Of a stretch of DNA of 41,630 bases, positions 9,604 through 18,961 are shown one piece after another (position 1 is the stretch's first letter; the number at the start of each line of letters is the position of its first letter). The stretch is from NCBI GenBank assembly GCA_015492495.1, contig WGEY01000021.1:1-41630 (forward strand). The letters are read 5' to 3'. Below the pieces are notes generated by a model. It was not told the origin of the DNA and made no database searches. It saw nothing but the letters and a program-made list of their open reading frames with translations. The DNA is from Deltaproteobacteria bacterium. GTDB lineage: Bacteria; Desulfobacterota; GWC2-55-46; DRQE01. The translations under genes and the position numbers were made by a program.

Positions 9604-10629
9604 ATGAACTCTGCGAATGACGGAACAGAGACCGCAAGGTTCTCGTTGCTTCAGGAATCTGACAGGACAGGCAAGGGCCGTTTCTACGACTCCTCCTTCA
9701 TCTCTGAGTACGGCAGGCTCGAGGCCGTCCGTTCCGAAAGATACGGCATACCCTTCTCGATCGTGGTCCTGCATGTCGAGTCATTCCACGGCGGCAAGGT
9801 GCCAGACAAAAAGACACTTATAGCCTTTCTCAAGACCCTTGTAAGGTCGGTTCACAAGGTCATAAGGAGCTGCGACATCACCGGCATACTCGGGGACAAG
9901 AGCATAATCATCCTGCTGCCCCATACAGACTACTTCGGCTCCCTGATAACCATCAAGAAGCTCTCCAGGGCACTGGAGTTTCTTACGAAAGAAGAGCCCC
10001 ATGCATCCTTGTTTCTTTCACAGGCGACATTCCCCAAGGACGCAAGCGGGTTCGGGGAGCTGGTAAGCACAGCCACGGCGAGGATCTCCGAGAGGATACA
10101 GTCGCAGTGGGAGAAGCTCGAGCTGAGAAGTAAGCTCTTCTGGGAGACCGTTGCCGTTCTGACCGGCACGAACCTCGATCAGTCCGATCTATCCACCTTC
10201 GACGTCGGTCCTGACCACGATCTCGGCAACTACTTCCTCCAAAGGATCAACGAAACCGTCCTCCAGGAGATAAGAAGAAAACCGGAAAAGAAGGGGATAC
10301 TCTACATCGGCGCAAAGAAGATTTCAAAAGACCTTCCCATCGTGGACTCCCTGAACTCCCTCGGCAGGACCTCTACCAAGATATTTCTTGTAGGTGAGGG
10401 CAGACAGGCAGGGTGTGACGTAAAGAACGCCACCGCAATATACCTTGCGGACCACCGCCTCCTTACTACATACTTCACCCTCTTTCTCAGCGAGGACATG
10501 GCATACGGGCTGATTTGCAGGGAAAGCTGGGGGGATGCGCACAACTGTTTTCATACATCTGACCCGTATGTCGTGGAGTCTCTCATAACCAAATTCCAGA
10601 GAGACTATACCCTCCAGGAGCAGCTTTGA
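9604..10629 (+). CDS. degenerate GGDEF-type protein with an unknown C-terminal domain
   Basis: A 341-residue soluble protein. Residues about 25-165 look like a diguanylate cyclase fold: an FxxxFxxEYxRLEAVRSERYG start, then a strand with IVVLHVES and a helix-strand core. The signature loop reads GDKSIIILLPHTD from about residue 97 in place of GGDEF, so cyclase activity is unlikely. The C-terminal part (about 190-341) matches no family I recognise; it contains alternating strands and helices. The start is the first ATG after a weak AGGTAA. The stop overlaps the next gene's ATG (TGATG), implying translational coupling to the receiver-DUF4388 protein, so the two probably act together. The C-terminal half could be a receiver-like or flavodoxin-like fold. 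Confidence 0.6.
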   Translation: MNSANDGTETARFSLLQESDRTGKGRFYDSSFISEYGRLEAVRSERYGIPFSIVVLHVESFHGGKVPDKKTLIAFLKTLVRSVHKVIRSCDITGILGDKSIIILLPHTDYFGSLITIKKLSRALEFLTKEEPHASLFLSQATFPKDASGFGELVSTATARISERIQSQWEKLELRSKLFWETVAVLTGTNLDQSDLSTFDVGPDHDLGNYFLQRINETVLQEIRRKPEKKGILYIGAKKISKDLPIVDSLNSLGRTSTKIFLVGEGRQAGCDVKNATAIYLADHRLLTTYFTLFLSEDMAYGLICRESWGDAHNCFHTSDPYVVESLITKFQRDYTLQEQL

Positions 10630-12200
10630 TGAAGGACGCAAAGAAGATACTCCTGGCCCTGAAGGACAAGGAGGCCGTCGAGGAATTTAAGGGCATCCTT
10701 GAGAAAGGTGGTTGGCGGGCCCTTACCGCCCAGAACGGGGTCAAGGCCATGGAGACGGCCCTCAAGGAAGACCTCGCCCTGATAGTAGCGGATCTCGATC
10801 TGCCGCTCATAGGCGGTGAACGCCTGTTCAGGATACTGAGGAACAACCCCCACACCTCAAGGCTGCCCTTTCTCTTCGTCTCCGACCCCCCGGCCTTGGA
10901 GATCAGGGGGTTCAGGCCCGGCACAGACGTCTACATCACCAGGCCGTTTCTGCGTGACGAAGTATACGGCAACATAAAAGAGATCCTGCTTGCAACCGAT
11001 GAGCCGCACGACGACAAGGTGATACAGGGGAGGCTCTCGCAGGTCCCGCTCGTGGACATCATCCAGATGCTACACATGAACAAAAAGGAGGGCGTGCTTG
11101 TCGTCCGGTCGGACCGCGGAACCGCGAGCGTGTTCATCAAAGAAGGGCGGATATACGACGCCAAATGCGCAGGTACTGAAAAGGAAAAGGCGCTATTCAG
11201 GATACTTACATGGAACGACGGCACATTCGAGTTCCGTCCCGTCCCGGTGGCGGTGCCGCCCAGGATACGCGGCACGACGGGACAGCTATTGATGGAGGCG
11301 ATGCGCCAGCAGGATGAGTTCGAGAACTCCAAGGCCGCATTTCCGCCGGAGACATCCCTTCTCAAGACAGCCGTCGACACCTCCAAGCTTCCCGACGGGC
11401 TCAAGCCCATAATGTACGAAATACTAAGCCTCGTCAGGTACTATCCCAGAGTCAAGGACATAGTGGACCGCTCGTCCTTCACGGACTACGAGACATACAG
11501 GACGGTATCGAGCCTCCTCGATAGGGGAATACTTAAAGAGGTCGAGTCTGCGACACCGGACGCCGAAGGGGCTGGCGGGCCGATTTCGCCGACGCAGGCG
11601 CTCAGAATAAAGGAGAAGGTCGTCTCGCGCTGGTCCGATATGCTCGGCGTGGACTTCGGCAGGATATTCGTTGCCGCATCCTCCGGCTCACTCCTTGACG
11701 AGCTTCTTCTCGCCACGGGTGATATCCCGGGGTTCACGCAAGGCTCACCATCTTACATCAATCCGGGAACGGAAGAGGATACCGCCGGGGGAAAGGCCAT
11801 TGGAGAGATCGGGACCTTGAAACTCTACGGCGGCATGGATATAATATTCTTCGCCGTCCCGCTCGCCGACAAGATGGCCCCGCTTCTGAATGCCTTCTCG
11901 TCCAACCTGATCGGACTGATGCTTTTATGGGACGAGGACGACGAGGACGTGTTGAACGCTCTTGCGGCGATCAAGGACGAGGTCCTTTCAAGAAGGAGGG
12001 TTCCCGTCGTGCACATATACGGCGGAAAAGAGCAGCCTGACAAAACCGCTGCAAAACATTACAGGGATGCGCTTAAGATGAAGCAGGATGAAACGCTATT
12101 TTCCCTGGCGCCCAAGGGCAGCGTCTTCAGAATCTTCAAGTCCTACTTCAACATGCTTCTGAAGGAGGACTACATCTCTTCCAGGGTCAGCTCCGCATGA
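10629..12200 (+). CDS. receiver domain-DUF4388 (PATAN-like) regulatory protein
   Basis: A 523-residue protein. Residues 1-120 form a response-regulator receiver fold with the phospho-acceptor candidate Asp55 (VADLDLP). The usual acidic pair after strand 1 is weakened (ALKDKEA), and the conserved Lys is Arg105 (ITRPF). Residues about 130-245 match DUF4388: RLSQVPLVDIIQML, then VVRSDRGTASVFIKEGRIYDA and a tail with GTFEFRP. About 255-310 could be a winged helix (VRYYPRVKDIVDRSSF). The rest is of unknown fold. DUF4388 proteins are common in surface-motility and gliding regulation. The ATG at 10629 overlaps the previous stop and has AGGAG upstream; a TTG one codon earlier is less likely. It overlaps the PHP gene by ATGA. 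Confidence 0.78.
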   Translation: MKDAKKILLALKDKEAVEEFKGILEKGGWRALTAQNGVKAMETALKEDLALIVADLDLPLIGGERLFRILRNNPHTSRLPFLFVSDPPALEIRGFRPGTDVYITRPFLRDEVYGNIKEILLATDEPHDDKVIQGRLSQVPLVDIIQMLHMNKKEGVLVVRSDRGTASVFIKEGRIYDAKCAGTEKEKALFRILTWNDGTFEFRPVPVAVPPRIRGTTGQLLMEAMRQQDEFENSKAAFPPETSLLKTAVDTSKLPDGLKPIMYEILSLVRYYPRVKDIVDRSSFTDYETYRTVSSLLDRGILKEVESATPDAEGAGGPISPTQALRIKEKVVSRWSDMLGVDFGRIFVAASSGSLLDELLLATGDIPGFTQGSPSYINPGTEEDTAGGKAIGEIGTLKLYGGMDIIFFAVPLADKMAPLLNAFSSNLIGLMLLWDEDDEDVLNALAAIKDEVLSRRRVPVVHIYGGKEQPDKTAAKHYRDALKMKQDETLFSLAPKGSVFRIFKSYFNMLLKEDYISSRVSSA

Positions 12201-12847
12201 TAGACATGCACACCCATACGCTGCTTTCCGACGGAGTGCTCCTTCCATCGGAGCTTGTGGCAAGGGCTGGGGCCTGTGGATACAGGGCCGTTGCGGTCAC
12301 CGACCATGCGGACCGTTCGAATATCAACGACGTCGTAAAAAAGACGATCGAGTTCGCCGAATCCATGAACCGGACCGGCACGGTGATCGTCGTAGCCGGC
12401 GTCGAACTCACCCATATCCCGCCATCGGATATAGGTCCGATGGTCGAAGAGGCGAGGGGACTCGGGGCAGGACTCGTTGTCTTCCACGGCGAAACCATCG
12501 TCGAGCCTGTGGCCAAGGGGACAAACCTTGCCGCGATAGAGGCAGGCGTGGACATACTGGCGCATCCGGGACTCGTGACCGAGGCGGAGTGCCGGCTTGC
12601 CGCGCGTAACAACGTGCGCTTCGAGATAACCTCCCGCAAGGGACACGGCCTTACAAACGGACATGTGGCGCTGATGGCTAAACGGTTCGGCGTCAAGCTG
12701 GTCCTGAACACGGACGCCCACGGGCCGTCGGATCTTATAACAGAGGACCATGCGCTCAAGGTCGTACGCGGTGCCGGCCTTGATGAAGACGATTACGAGG
12801 TGATGAGAAAAAATGCCGAAGAACTCCTTGAAAAGGTGCGGGCTTAG
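12197..12847 (+). CDS. PHP-domain metal-dependent phosphoesterase
   Basis: A 216-residue protein made of one PHP domain, the fold shared by histidinol phosphatases and the nuclease part of DNA polymerases. Metal-binding positions are visible: His5 and His7 in DMHTHTLLSDG, Asp36-His37 in AVTDHADRSN, Glu in GVELTH, His in VFHGE, His in LAHPGL, and the closing NTDAHGPSD. The order matches the trinuclear site of the family. The substrate is not evident; histidinol phosphate or a cyclic or short nucleotide are possible. It starts inside the stop of the receiver gene (ATGA) and its 3' end overlaps the beta-propeller gene by 35 bases, so it is part of a tightly coupled unit. Confidence 0.88.
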   Translation: MIDMHTHTLLSDGVLLPSELVARAGACGYRAVAVTDHADRSNINDVVKKTIEFAESMNRTGTVIVVAGVELTHIPPSDIGPMVEEARGLGAGLVVFHGETIVEPVAKGTNLAAIEAGVDILAHPGLVTEAECRLAARNNVRFEITSRKGHGLTNGHVALMAKRFGVKLVLNTDAHGPSDLITEDHALKVVRGAGLDEDDYEVMRKNAEELLEKVRA

Positions 12848-14066
12848 GGTCGCGGCGTCGCTGCTCTTCCTGTTCCTTGCGGCCGCATGGACAGACGCCG
12901 TCTGGGCGCAGCAGGACCGGAGGTGGGGCACATACCTCCACGACCCCCAGAGGACGAACGTAACGCCGCAGAGGATAAAGCTTCCGCCGGAAGAATCATG
13001 GACCGCAAGGCTTGCACCGCTTTTCAGGTTTCCAAAAAGGCGCGCAACCGAGGTCATTAGCCCGCCCATGATATACGACGGTGCGGTATACGTCGGATCG
13101 ACCCGCGGAAGATTCTACTCCTTTGACATCTCCACCGGCAGGCCCTTGTGGGAGTTCAAGCTCCCTTCCAATGTGGACGGACCCGCAACCGTCGTTGAAA
13201 AAATGGTCTGCTTCGGCACGATAGAGGGCGTTCTATACTGCCTTGAGCGCGCAACCGGCAAGGAATTATGGCACTTCAATTCTCGCTCCGAGGTGCTTTC
13301 GGCCCCGGTGATAACCCCTGACACGGTCTACTTCACCTCCATGGACAACAGGGTGTACGCCCTGGACAGGTATACCGGCAAAAAACTCTGGACGTACACC
13401 CATAGATCGTCTCATTATGTCATGCCGAGGCTTTACACATCACCAGCCGTCTCGCATTCAGATTCCGGTACGCGCATCTACGTACAGTTTGCCGACGGCT
13501 ACCTCGTCTCGCTCGATCCGGCCACCGGAAGGGAATTGTGGGCGAAGGACGTACTTGGCGGAAAACTCGACATCGATCATGCCAGAAGGACCCCGCTCGT
13601 GTACGGGGAGATGGTCTACGCCATAGACAGCAAGGGCTACATCCGGGCCTTCGACGCGAAAAGCGGCGCAGAAAGGATGAGGTTCGACATCATAAAGGCG
13701 GTCGATTTTGCCATACGCGGAAGGAATATCTACATAGTCGGCAGGAAACGGCTCGTAGCGCTCAACCGGAGGACGGGAAGGATACTCTGGACAAGCACGA
13801 ACGAACACGGCACCCCCTATTCCATACTATCCTCCGGCCGGCATCTTTTCGTTCTCTCGAACCTGAGCTATGCCCCTTTCGGCATCGAACACCTCGAAAG
13901 GACATACGGATACATCACGGCCTATTCGATCACCGACGGCGAGGAGGTATGGGGAAGGAGGCTGGGGTCCGAGCTCTGGAGCAATGCCGCCGTCTCTGAG
14001 GGCTACATAGCCCTCGTGACCACAAGGGGGAGGTTGAAGGTGTACGGTATGGACCAGGCTGACTGA
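12813..14066 (+). CDS. secreted PQQ-type beta-propeller repeat protein (BamB-like)
   Basis: A 417-residue exported protein. A Sec signal peptide covers about residues 1-32, with an Arg/Lys n-region, a hydrophobic AASLLFLFLAAAW core and an AQQ cleavage zone. It is followed by at least six WD-like PQQ repeats, each with a xVYxGSTxGxxYxFDxxTGxxLWxF pattern: STGRPLWEF, ATGKELWHF, YTGKKLWTY, ATGRELWAK, RTGRILWTS and DGEEVWGR. Such propellers act in outer-membrane assembly (BamB) or as uncharacterised periplasmic scaffolds. No lipobox Cys is seen, unlike BamB of proteobacteria. Its start lies inside the PHP gene and its stop is 5 bases before the GH57 gene. The role within this set is unknown. Confidence 0.8.
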   Translation: MPKNSLKRCGLRVAASLLFLFLAAAWTDAVWAQQDRRWGTYLHDPQRTNVTPQRIKLPPEESWTARLAPLFRFPKRRATEVISPPMIYDGAVYVGSTRGRFYSFDISTGRPLWEFKLPSNVDGPATVVEKMVCFGTIEGVLYCLERATGKELWHFNSRSEVLSAPVITPDTVYFTSMDNRVYALDRYTGKKLWTYTHRSSHYVMPRLYTSPAVSHSDSGTRIYVQFADGYLVSLDPATGRELWAKDVLGGKLDIDHARRTPLVYGEMVYAIDSKGYIRAFDAKSGAERMRFDIIKAVDFAIRGRNIYIVGRKRLVALNRRTGRILWTSTNEHGTPYSILSSGRHLFVLSNLSYAPFGIEHLERTYGYITAYSITDGEEVWGRRLGSELWSNAAVSEGYIALVTTRGRLKVYGMDQAD

Positions 14067-14071
14067 GATCC

Positions 14072-16300
14072 ATGGAAAAAAGACTGAATATAGCCTTTTT
14101 CTGGCATATGCATCAGCCAGTGTACAAGGATCCGCTGACAGATGAATACGTACTGCCATGGGTGCTCCTTCACGGCACCAAGGACTACTATGACATGGCC
14201 GCGATACTCGAGGAGTTCCCCTCCATACACCAGACATTCAACCTGGTCCCCTCGCTCATCAGGCAGCTCGAAGACTATACGTCCGAGGACGTAAAGGACA
14301 GGTACAGGGCCGTAAGCCTCAAGGACGCGGAATCGCTGACCAGGGATGAGAGGCTCTTCATGCTGGAGCGTTTCTTTCAGTCCAACTGGGACACTATGAT
14401 AAGGCCCTTGGGGAGGTACTGGGAGCTTCTGAAAAAACGCGGCTTCTCCACGACAGCTGGGGAACTGGAGACCGCGTTGAGGTACTTCTCGGACCAGGAC
14501 TTCCGCGATCTTCAGGTGCTCTTCAACCTCGCGTGGATCGACCCGATGCTGAAGGATAGGGACCCTTTCCTGGCCTCCCTGGTGGCAAAGGGGAAGGGGT
14601 TCAGCGAGGATGAGAAAAGGCGTCTTCTGGCCAAGCAGATCGAGATAATAAGGATGATAATCCCGGAATACAGGAAGCTCAGGGATCAGGGCACGATAGA
14701 GCTCACGACATCCCCCTTCTACCACCCCATCCTGCCTCTCCTGTGCGACCACCGCTCCGCCAGAGAGGCCATGCCCGGGGTTAAGCTGCCTTCAAAGGGG
14801 TTTTCCCACCCAGAGGACGCCCTCGAGCAGATAAGAAAGGGGATACGGCTCCACAGCGAGACCTTCGGCGATAGGCCGCGCGGCATGTGGCCGCCCGAGG
14901 GCTCGGTGTCGACTGATATCCTTCCCATGATCAGGGAACAGGGAATAGAGTGGATAGCCACGGATGAAGAGATACTCTCGCATTCGCTCGGAATACCGGT
15001 AAGGCGGGACCCCGAGGGGCACTCAATGGATACCACCCTCTACAGGGCCTACTCGATCGAAGCGGACGGGGGGCCGCTTCGTGTGATATTCAGGGACAAG
15101 GTTCTCTCGGACCTGATCGGGTTCGAGTACGCAAGGTGGGGGGCCGAAAGCGCGGTGGATGACTTCATAAGCAGGCTCTCTGTCATATACGATCTCACGG
15201 CCGGTGATCCGGACTCCCATCTCGTAAGCATAATACTCGACGGAGAGAACGCATGGGAGTATTACAGGAACGACGGCAGGGACTTCCTTTCAGCGCTCTA
15301 CTCAAGGCTCGAAGATGACGGGAGGTTTCGCTGCGTGACCGTAAGCGAGTTTCTCTCGGACCTCAACCCTTCCGCCGTGGGAAACCTCAAGAGACTTTAC
15401 AGCGGCTCCTGGATAAACCACAACTTCAAGATATGGATCGGTCACGTGGAGGACAATACCGCATGGGACCACATAAGCGAGACACGGGAGGTCCTTTGCG
15501 AGTACCAGCTGACCGCCGGTTCAACACACGTGGATGAACAGAGGCTCAGGGAGGCATGGGATGCCATATACGCGTCTGAGGGAAGTGACTGGTTCTGGTG
15601 GTACGGTGACGAACACGCCACCATGAGCGAGCACGACTTCGACAACCTCTTCAGATCGCACCTCAAGAAGGTATATACCCTTATAGGCAGGGATTATCCG
15701 CCCGTGCTGGACATACCGATAATATCCGAAGAGAGGGGGTACAGGCCGGCAAGGATACCGACGGGCTTCATAACCCCCGTCTTCGACGGCGAGATAACAA
15801 ACTACTTCGAGTGGCTCGGGGCGGGCAGGCTTGAGCGTATCAACATAAGCGGTGCGATGCACGGGGAAGGCGAGCCCAAGGGGCTCCTCGACGGCATCTC
15901 GTACGGCTTCAACCTCGAAAGGATCTTTTTCCGCCTCGACTATCTCAAGGAGCTCACCCCTTACCCAGAAAGATGGAGCTTCACCATAAACTTTCTTCAT
16001 CCCAGGCCAATGAAGGCAGTAATTCATGTGGAGGGCAGGAACTCGAGCGGCAGGCTCCTTGAGAGGACGAACGGCGGGACGGGGTGGACCGAGAAGGGGG
16101 CCATCGAGGAGCTCGCATCAAACGATGTGGTGGAGATAGGTATACCCTTCGAGTCCCTCGGGGCAAAGGGCGGCGACGAGTTGAGGCTCTTCATAGACGT
16201 GGATGCCATCGAGAAGGGGTTCGAGAGGTGGCCCGCCCGCGGCTTCCTGATCGTTGACGTGCCCACCGAGGACTTTGAGCTCCACCATTGGATGGTGTGA
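14072..16300 (+). CDS. glycoside hydrolase family 57 (alpha-amylase/glucanotransferase type)
   Basis: A 742-residue protein that opens with the GH57 signature FFWHMHQPVYKD and continues with IHQTFNLVPSLI. The likely catalytic nucleophile is Glu276 in GMWPPEGSVS and the acid/base is Asp390 in IILDGENAWEYY, both in standard context. A beta-sandwich-like C-terminal part (about 570-742) follows. No signal peptide is visible, so it probably acts on cytoplasmic alpha-glucan such as glycogen. GH57 covers amylases, branching enzymes and 4-alpha-glucanotransferases; this subtype with a PPEG motif is mostly uncharacterised. It starts 5 bases after the beta-propeller stop. The exact substrate is not determined here. 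Confidence 0.88.
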   Translation: MEKRLNIAFFWHMHQPVYKDPLTDEYVLPWVLLHGTKDYYDMAAILEEFPSIHQTFNLVPSLIRQLEDYTSEDVKDRYRAVSLKDAESLTRDERLFMLERFFQSNWDTMIRPLGRYWELLKKRGFSTTAGELETALRYFSDQDFRDLQVLFNLAWIDPMLKDRDPFLASLVAKGKGFSEDEKRRLLAKQIEIIRMIIPEYRKLRDQGTIELTTSPFYHPILPLLCDHRSAREAMPGVKLPSKGFSHPEDALEQIRKGIRLHSETFGDRPRGMWPPEGSVSTDILPMIREQGIEWIATDEEILSHSLGIPVRRDPEGHSMDTTLYRAYSIEADGGPLRVIFRDKVLSDLIGFEYARWGAESAVDDFISRLSVIYDLTAGDPDSHLVSIILDGENAWEYYRNDGRDFLSALYSRLEDDGRFRCVTVSEFLSDLNPSAVGNLKRLYSGSWINHNFKIWIGHVEDNTAWDHISETREVLCEYQLTAGSTHVDEQRLREAWDAIYASEGSDWFWWYGDEHATMSEHDFDNLFRSHLKKVYTLIGRDYPPVLDIPIISEERGYRPARIPTGFITPVFDGEITNYFEWLGAGRLERINISGAMHGEGEPKGLLDGISYGFNLERIFFRLDYLKELTPYPERWSFTINFLHPRPMKAVIHVEGRNSSGRLLERTNGGTGWTEKGAIEELASNDVVEIGIPFESLGAKGGDELRLFIDVDAIEKGFERWPARGFLIVDVPTEDFELHHWMV

Positions 16301-16302
16301 CC

Positions 16303-18960
16303 ATGGAAAGACTTACGCCGGCCATGAGGCAGTACTTCGAGATAAAGGCAGAGCACGAGGACGCCATACTCTTTTTCAGGATGGGCGACTTCTACGAGAT
16401 GTTCTATGAAGACGCCAAGCTCGCCTCAGGGATCCTCGGCATCGCGCTCACCTCGCGCGACAAGCAGCGCAGGATCCCCATGTGCGGGGTGCCTTACCAC
16501 TCCGCATCGTCGTACATATCCAAGCTCGTCAGGGAAGGCCACAAGGTCGCGATCTGCGAGCAGGTCGAAGACGCCTCTGCTGCAAAGGGCATAGTCCGGC
16601 GGGCCGTAACCAGGATCATAACCCCCGGCACAGCGGTAGAGGATGAACTTCTGGAATCAAAGAGCAACAACTACATTGCAGCAGCCTCGGTAGCGCAGGG
16701 AGCCTCTGCGAGGGCAAGTACTTGCTGCGGTTTCGCTTACATGGATGTCACCACGGGCGAGTTCAGGGTGACGGACCTCGAAGGGATCGACGCTTTGATG
16801 GACGAGCTCAAGAGGGTTCAGCCGTCGGAGCTCGTCCTGCCGGAGTCGCTCTCCAGGCTTCCACTGCTCAACGGCTATCTTTCCAACTCGAACAATTCTT
16901 CCATAAAGAACACGACCTCTCTCGGGGACTATGACTTTCTTCACGGGGTGGCGCTCGACCGTCTCCTCGAGCACTTCGGCGTCACATCGCTCGACGGCTT
17001 CGGCTGCGGGGGGATGAAAGAGGGGATAAAGGCCGCCGGGGCCCTTCTTCACTACGTAAGGGAGGTCCAGAAGGCCGGCCTGCAGCACGTAAAGAGGTGC
17101 ATCCCTTACTACCCGAAGAGTTTCCTCGTCATCGACCACTCGACGAGAAGAAACCTCGAGATCCTGGAGAATGCCAGAACGCTCGAAAGGAAGGGAAGCC
17201 TCCTCGATCTACTCGACAGGACCCGCACATCCATGGGGGCAAGAATGCTCAGGAACTGGCTCACCTATCCGCTCGTCGATGTGGAGCAGATACGGGGACG
17301 GCTCGATTCTGTGGAGGAGCTGCTCTGTGACAGGATGAAGCGCGAGGAGATCAAAAGGGTGCTTGCTGGCATATACGACCTCGAAAGGCTTACCGGCAAG
17401 GTCTCCATAGGGGTGGCGGGACCAAGGGACCTGGTCTCCCTTGCCGAATCCCTGGAGTCGGTCGCCGTGCTGAAGGCCTGCATGGAGGGGTTCCTCTCCC
17501 AGCGGCTCTCACACATAGCGCATTCACTCGATGCGGTCCCGGAGGTTACGGATCTCATAAAGAGGTCCATAAGCGACTCGCCACCGGCGGTCACGAGGGA
17601 CGGGGGCTTCATAAGAAAGGGGTACTCGAAGGAACTCGACGAGCTCCGCGCCGTAAGCTCCGGCGGCAAGGACTGGCTTGCCCGCCTGGAGGCCGACGAG
17701 AGGAGGAGGAGCGGAATACAGAACCTGAAGGTCAGGTACAACAAGGTCTTCGGCTACTACATAGAGGTGACCAAGACGAACCTCGCCAACATCCCCTCCG
17801 ACTACATAAGGAAACAGACCCTCGTCAACGCCGAGCGCTTCATAACCCCGGAGCTCAAGGAGTGGGAGGCAAGGATACTCAACGCCGAGGAGAAGTCCCG
17901 TGAGCTCGAGTTGAGGCTCTTCGGAGAGATAACGGCCGAGGTCTCGAGTTACATATCCAGGATACAAAGGACGGCCGAGCTTATAGCCACGCTCGACGTG
18001 CTCACATCATTCGCAGACGTTTCGGAGGAGATGAATTACACTAGGCCCGAGATAAACGACGGCGACGCCATCGTCATAGAAGAAGGAAGACACCCGGTGA
18101 TAGAGAAAAACTCAACCGACGGCTTCGTCTCCAACGATCTGAGGCTCGACACGGGAAACGAGCAGATACTCATACTCACAGGGCCCAATATGGCCGGCAA
18201 GTCCACCTACATAAGGCAGGTGGCCCTCATAGTGCTGATGGCCCAGCTCGGATGTTTCGTCCCGGCAAGGAGGGCCGTGGTGGGTGTCGTGGACAGGATA
18301 TTCACCAGGGTCGGGGCCTCGGACGACATATCGAGGGGACAGAGCACCTTCATGGTCGAGATGAACGAGACCGCGAACATACTCAACAACGCCACCTCCA
18401 AGAGCCTCATAATCCTCGACGAGATAGGACGTGGTACTTCGACCTTCGACGGACTCAGCATCGCATGGGCCGTGGTGGAGTATATCCACGACCATCCCGG
18501 GCTGCGCGCCAAGACACTCTTTGCAACCCACTACCATGAGCTCACGGAGCTCTCCTTGACAAAGGAAAGGGTCAAAAATTATAATATGTCAGTAAAGGAA
18601 TGGGAGGACAGGATAATATTCCTGAGGAAGATCCTGCCCGGAGGGGCGAACCGAAGCTATGGCATACAGGTGGCAAGGCTCGCGGGCATGCCCGAGCCTG
18701 TCATAGACAGGGCCAGGGAGGTCCTGGCCAACCTGGAGAAGACGGAGCTGAACGAGGCCGGGCTGCCGAGGATCGCCAGATGCGGCAACCGGGCTGGAGA
18801 CAACGGCGGGCAGATGAACCTCCCGCGTCTTCTCGGCTCGGTCGAGGGCGCCCAGGACGACCCTGTAAAGGATGAGCTGACAGGACTCGACCTCGACAGG
18901 ATCACCCCGCTGGAGGCCCTAAACATACTGAACAAGCTAAAAGGGATGCTCAACGATTAA
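16303..18960 (+). CDS. mutS: DNA mismatch repair protein MutS
   Basis: Recognises base mismatches and small loops and starts mismatch repair. The protein is about 885 residues and complete. The mismatch-binding domain has GDFYEMF with Phe30 and Glu32, the wedge pair. The C-terminal ATPase has Walker A GPNMAGKST (627-635), Walker B ILDEIG with Asp706 and Glu707, and the following GRGTSTFDG and ATHYHEL signature. The ATG at 16303 is chosen over an in-frame ATG at 16288, because the family starts with MERLTPAMRQYFEIK just ahead of the conserved block and this leaves only 2 bases after the previous stop. No mutL is in view. Confidence 0.97.
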   Translation: MERLTPAMRQYFEIKAEHEDAILFFRMGDFYEMFYEDAKLASGILGIALTSRDKQRRIPMCGVPYHSASSYISKLVREGHKVAICEQVEDASAAKGIVRRAVTRIITPGTAVEDELLESKSNNYIAAASVAQGASARASTCCGFAYMDVTTGEFRVTDLEGIDALMDELKRVQPSELVLPESLSRLPLLNGYLSNSNNSSIKNTTSLGDYDFLHGVALDRLLEHFGVTSLDGFGCGGMKEGIKAAGALLHYVREVQKAGLQHVKRCIPYYPKSFLVIDHSTRRNLEILENARTLERKGSLLDLLDRTRTSMGARMLRNWLTYPLVDVEQIRGRLDSVEELLCDRMKREEIKRVLAGIYDLERLTGKVSIGVAGPRDLVSLAESLESVAVLKACMEGFLSQRLSHIAHSLDAVPEVTDLIKRSISDSPPAVTRDGGFIRKGYSKELDELRAVSSGGKDWLARLEADERRRSGIQNLKVRYNKVFGYYIEVTKTNLANIPSDYIRKQTLVNAERFITPELKEWEARILNAEEKSRELELRLFGEITAEVSSYISRIQRTAELIATLDVLTSFADVSEEMNYTRPEINDGDAIVIEEGRHPVIEKNSTDGFVSNDLRLDTGNEQILILTGPNMAGKSTYIRQVALIVLMAQLGCFVPARRAVVGVVDRIFTRVGASDDISRGQSTFMVEMNETANILNNATSKSLIILDEIGRGTSTFDGLSIAWAVVEYIHDHPGLRAKTLFATHYHELTELSLTKERVKNYNMSVKEWEDRIIFLRKILPGGANRSYGIQVARLAGMPEPVIDRAREVLANLEKTELNEAGLPRIARCGNRAGDNGGQMNLPRLLGSVEGAQDDPVKDELTGLDLDRITPLEALNILNKLKGMLND

Positions 18961-18961
18961 G

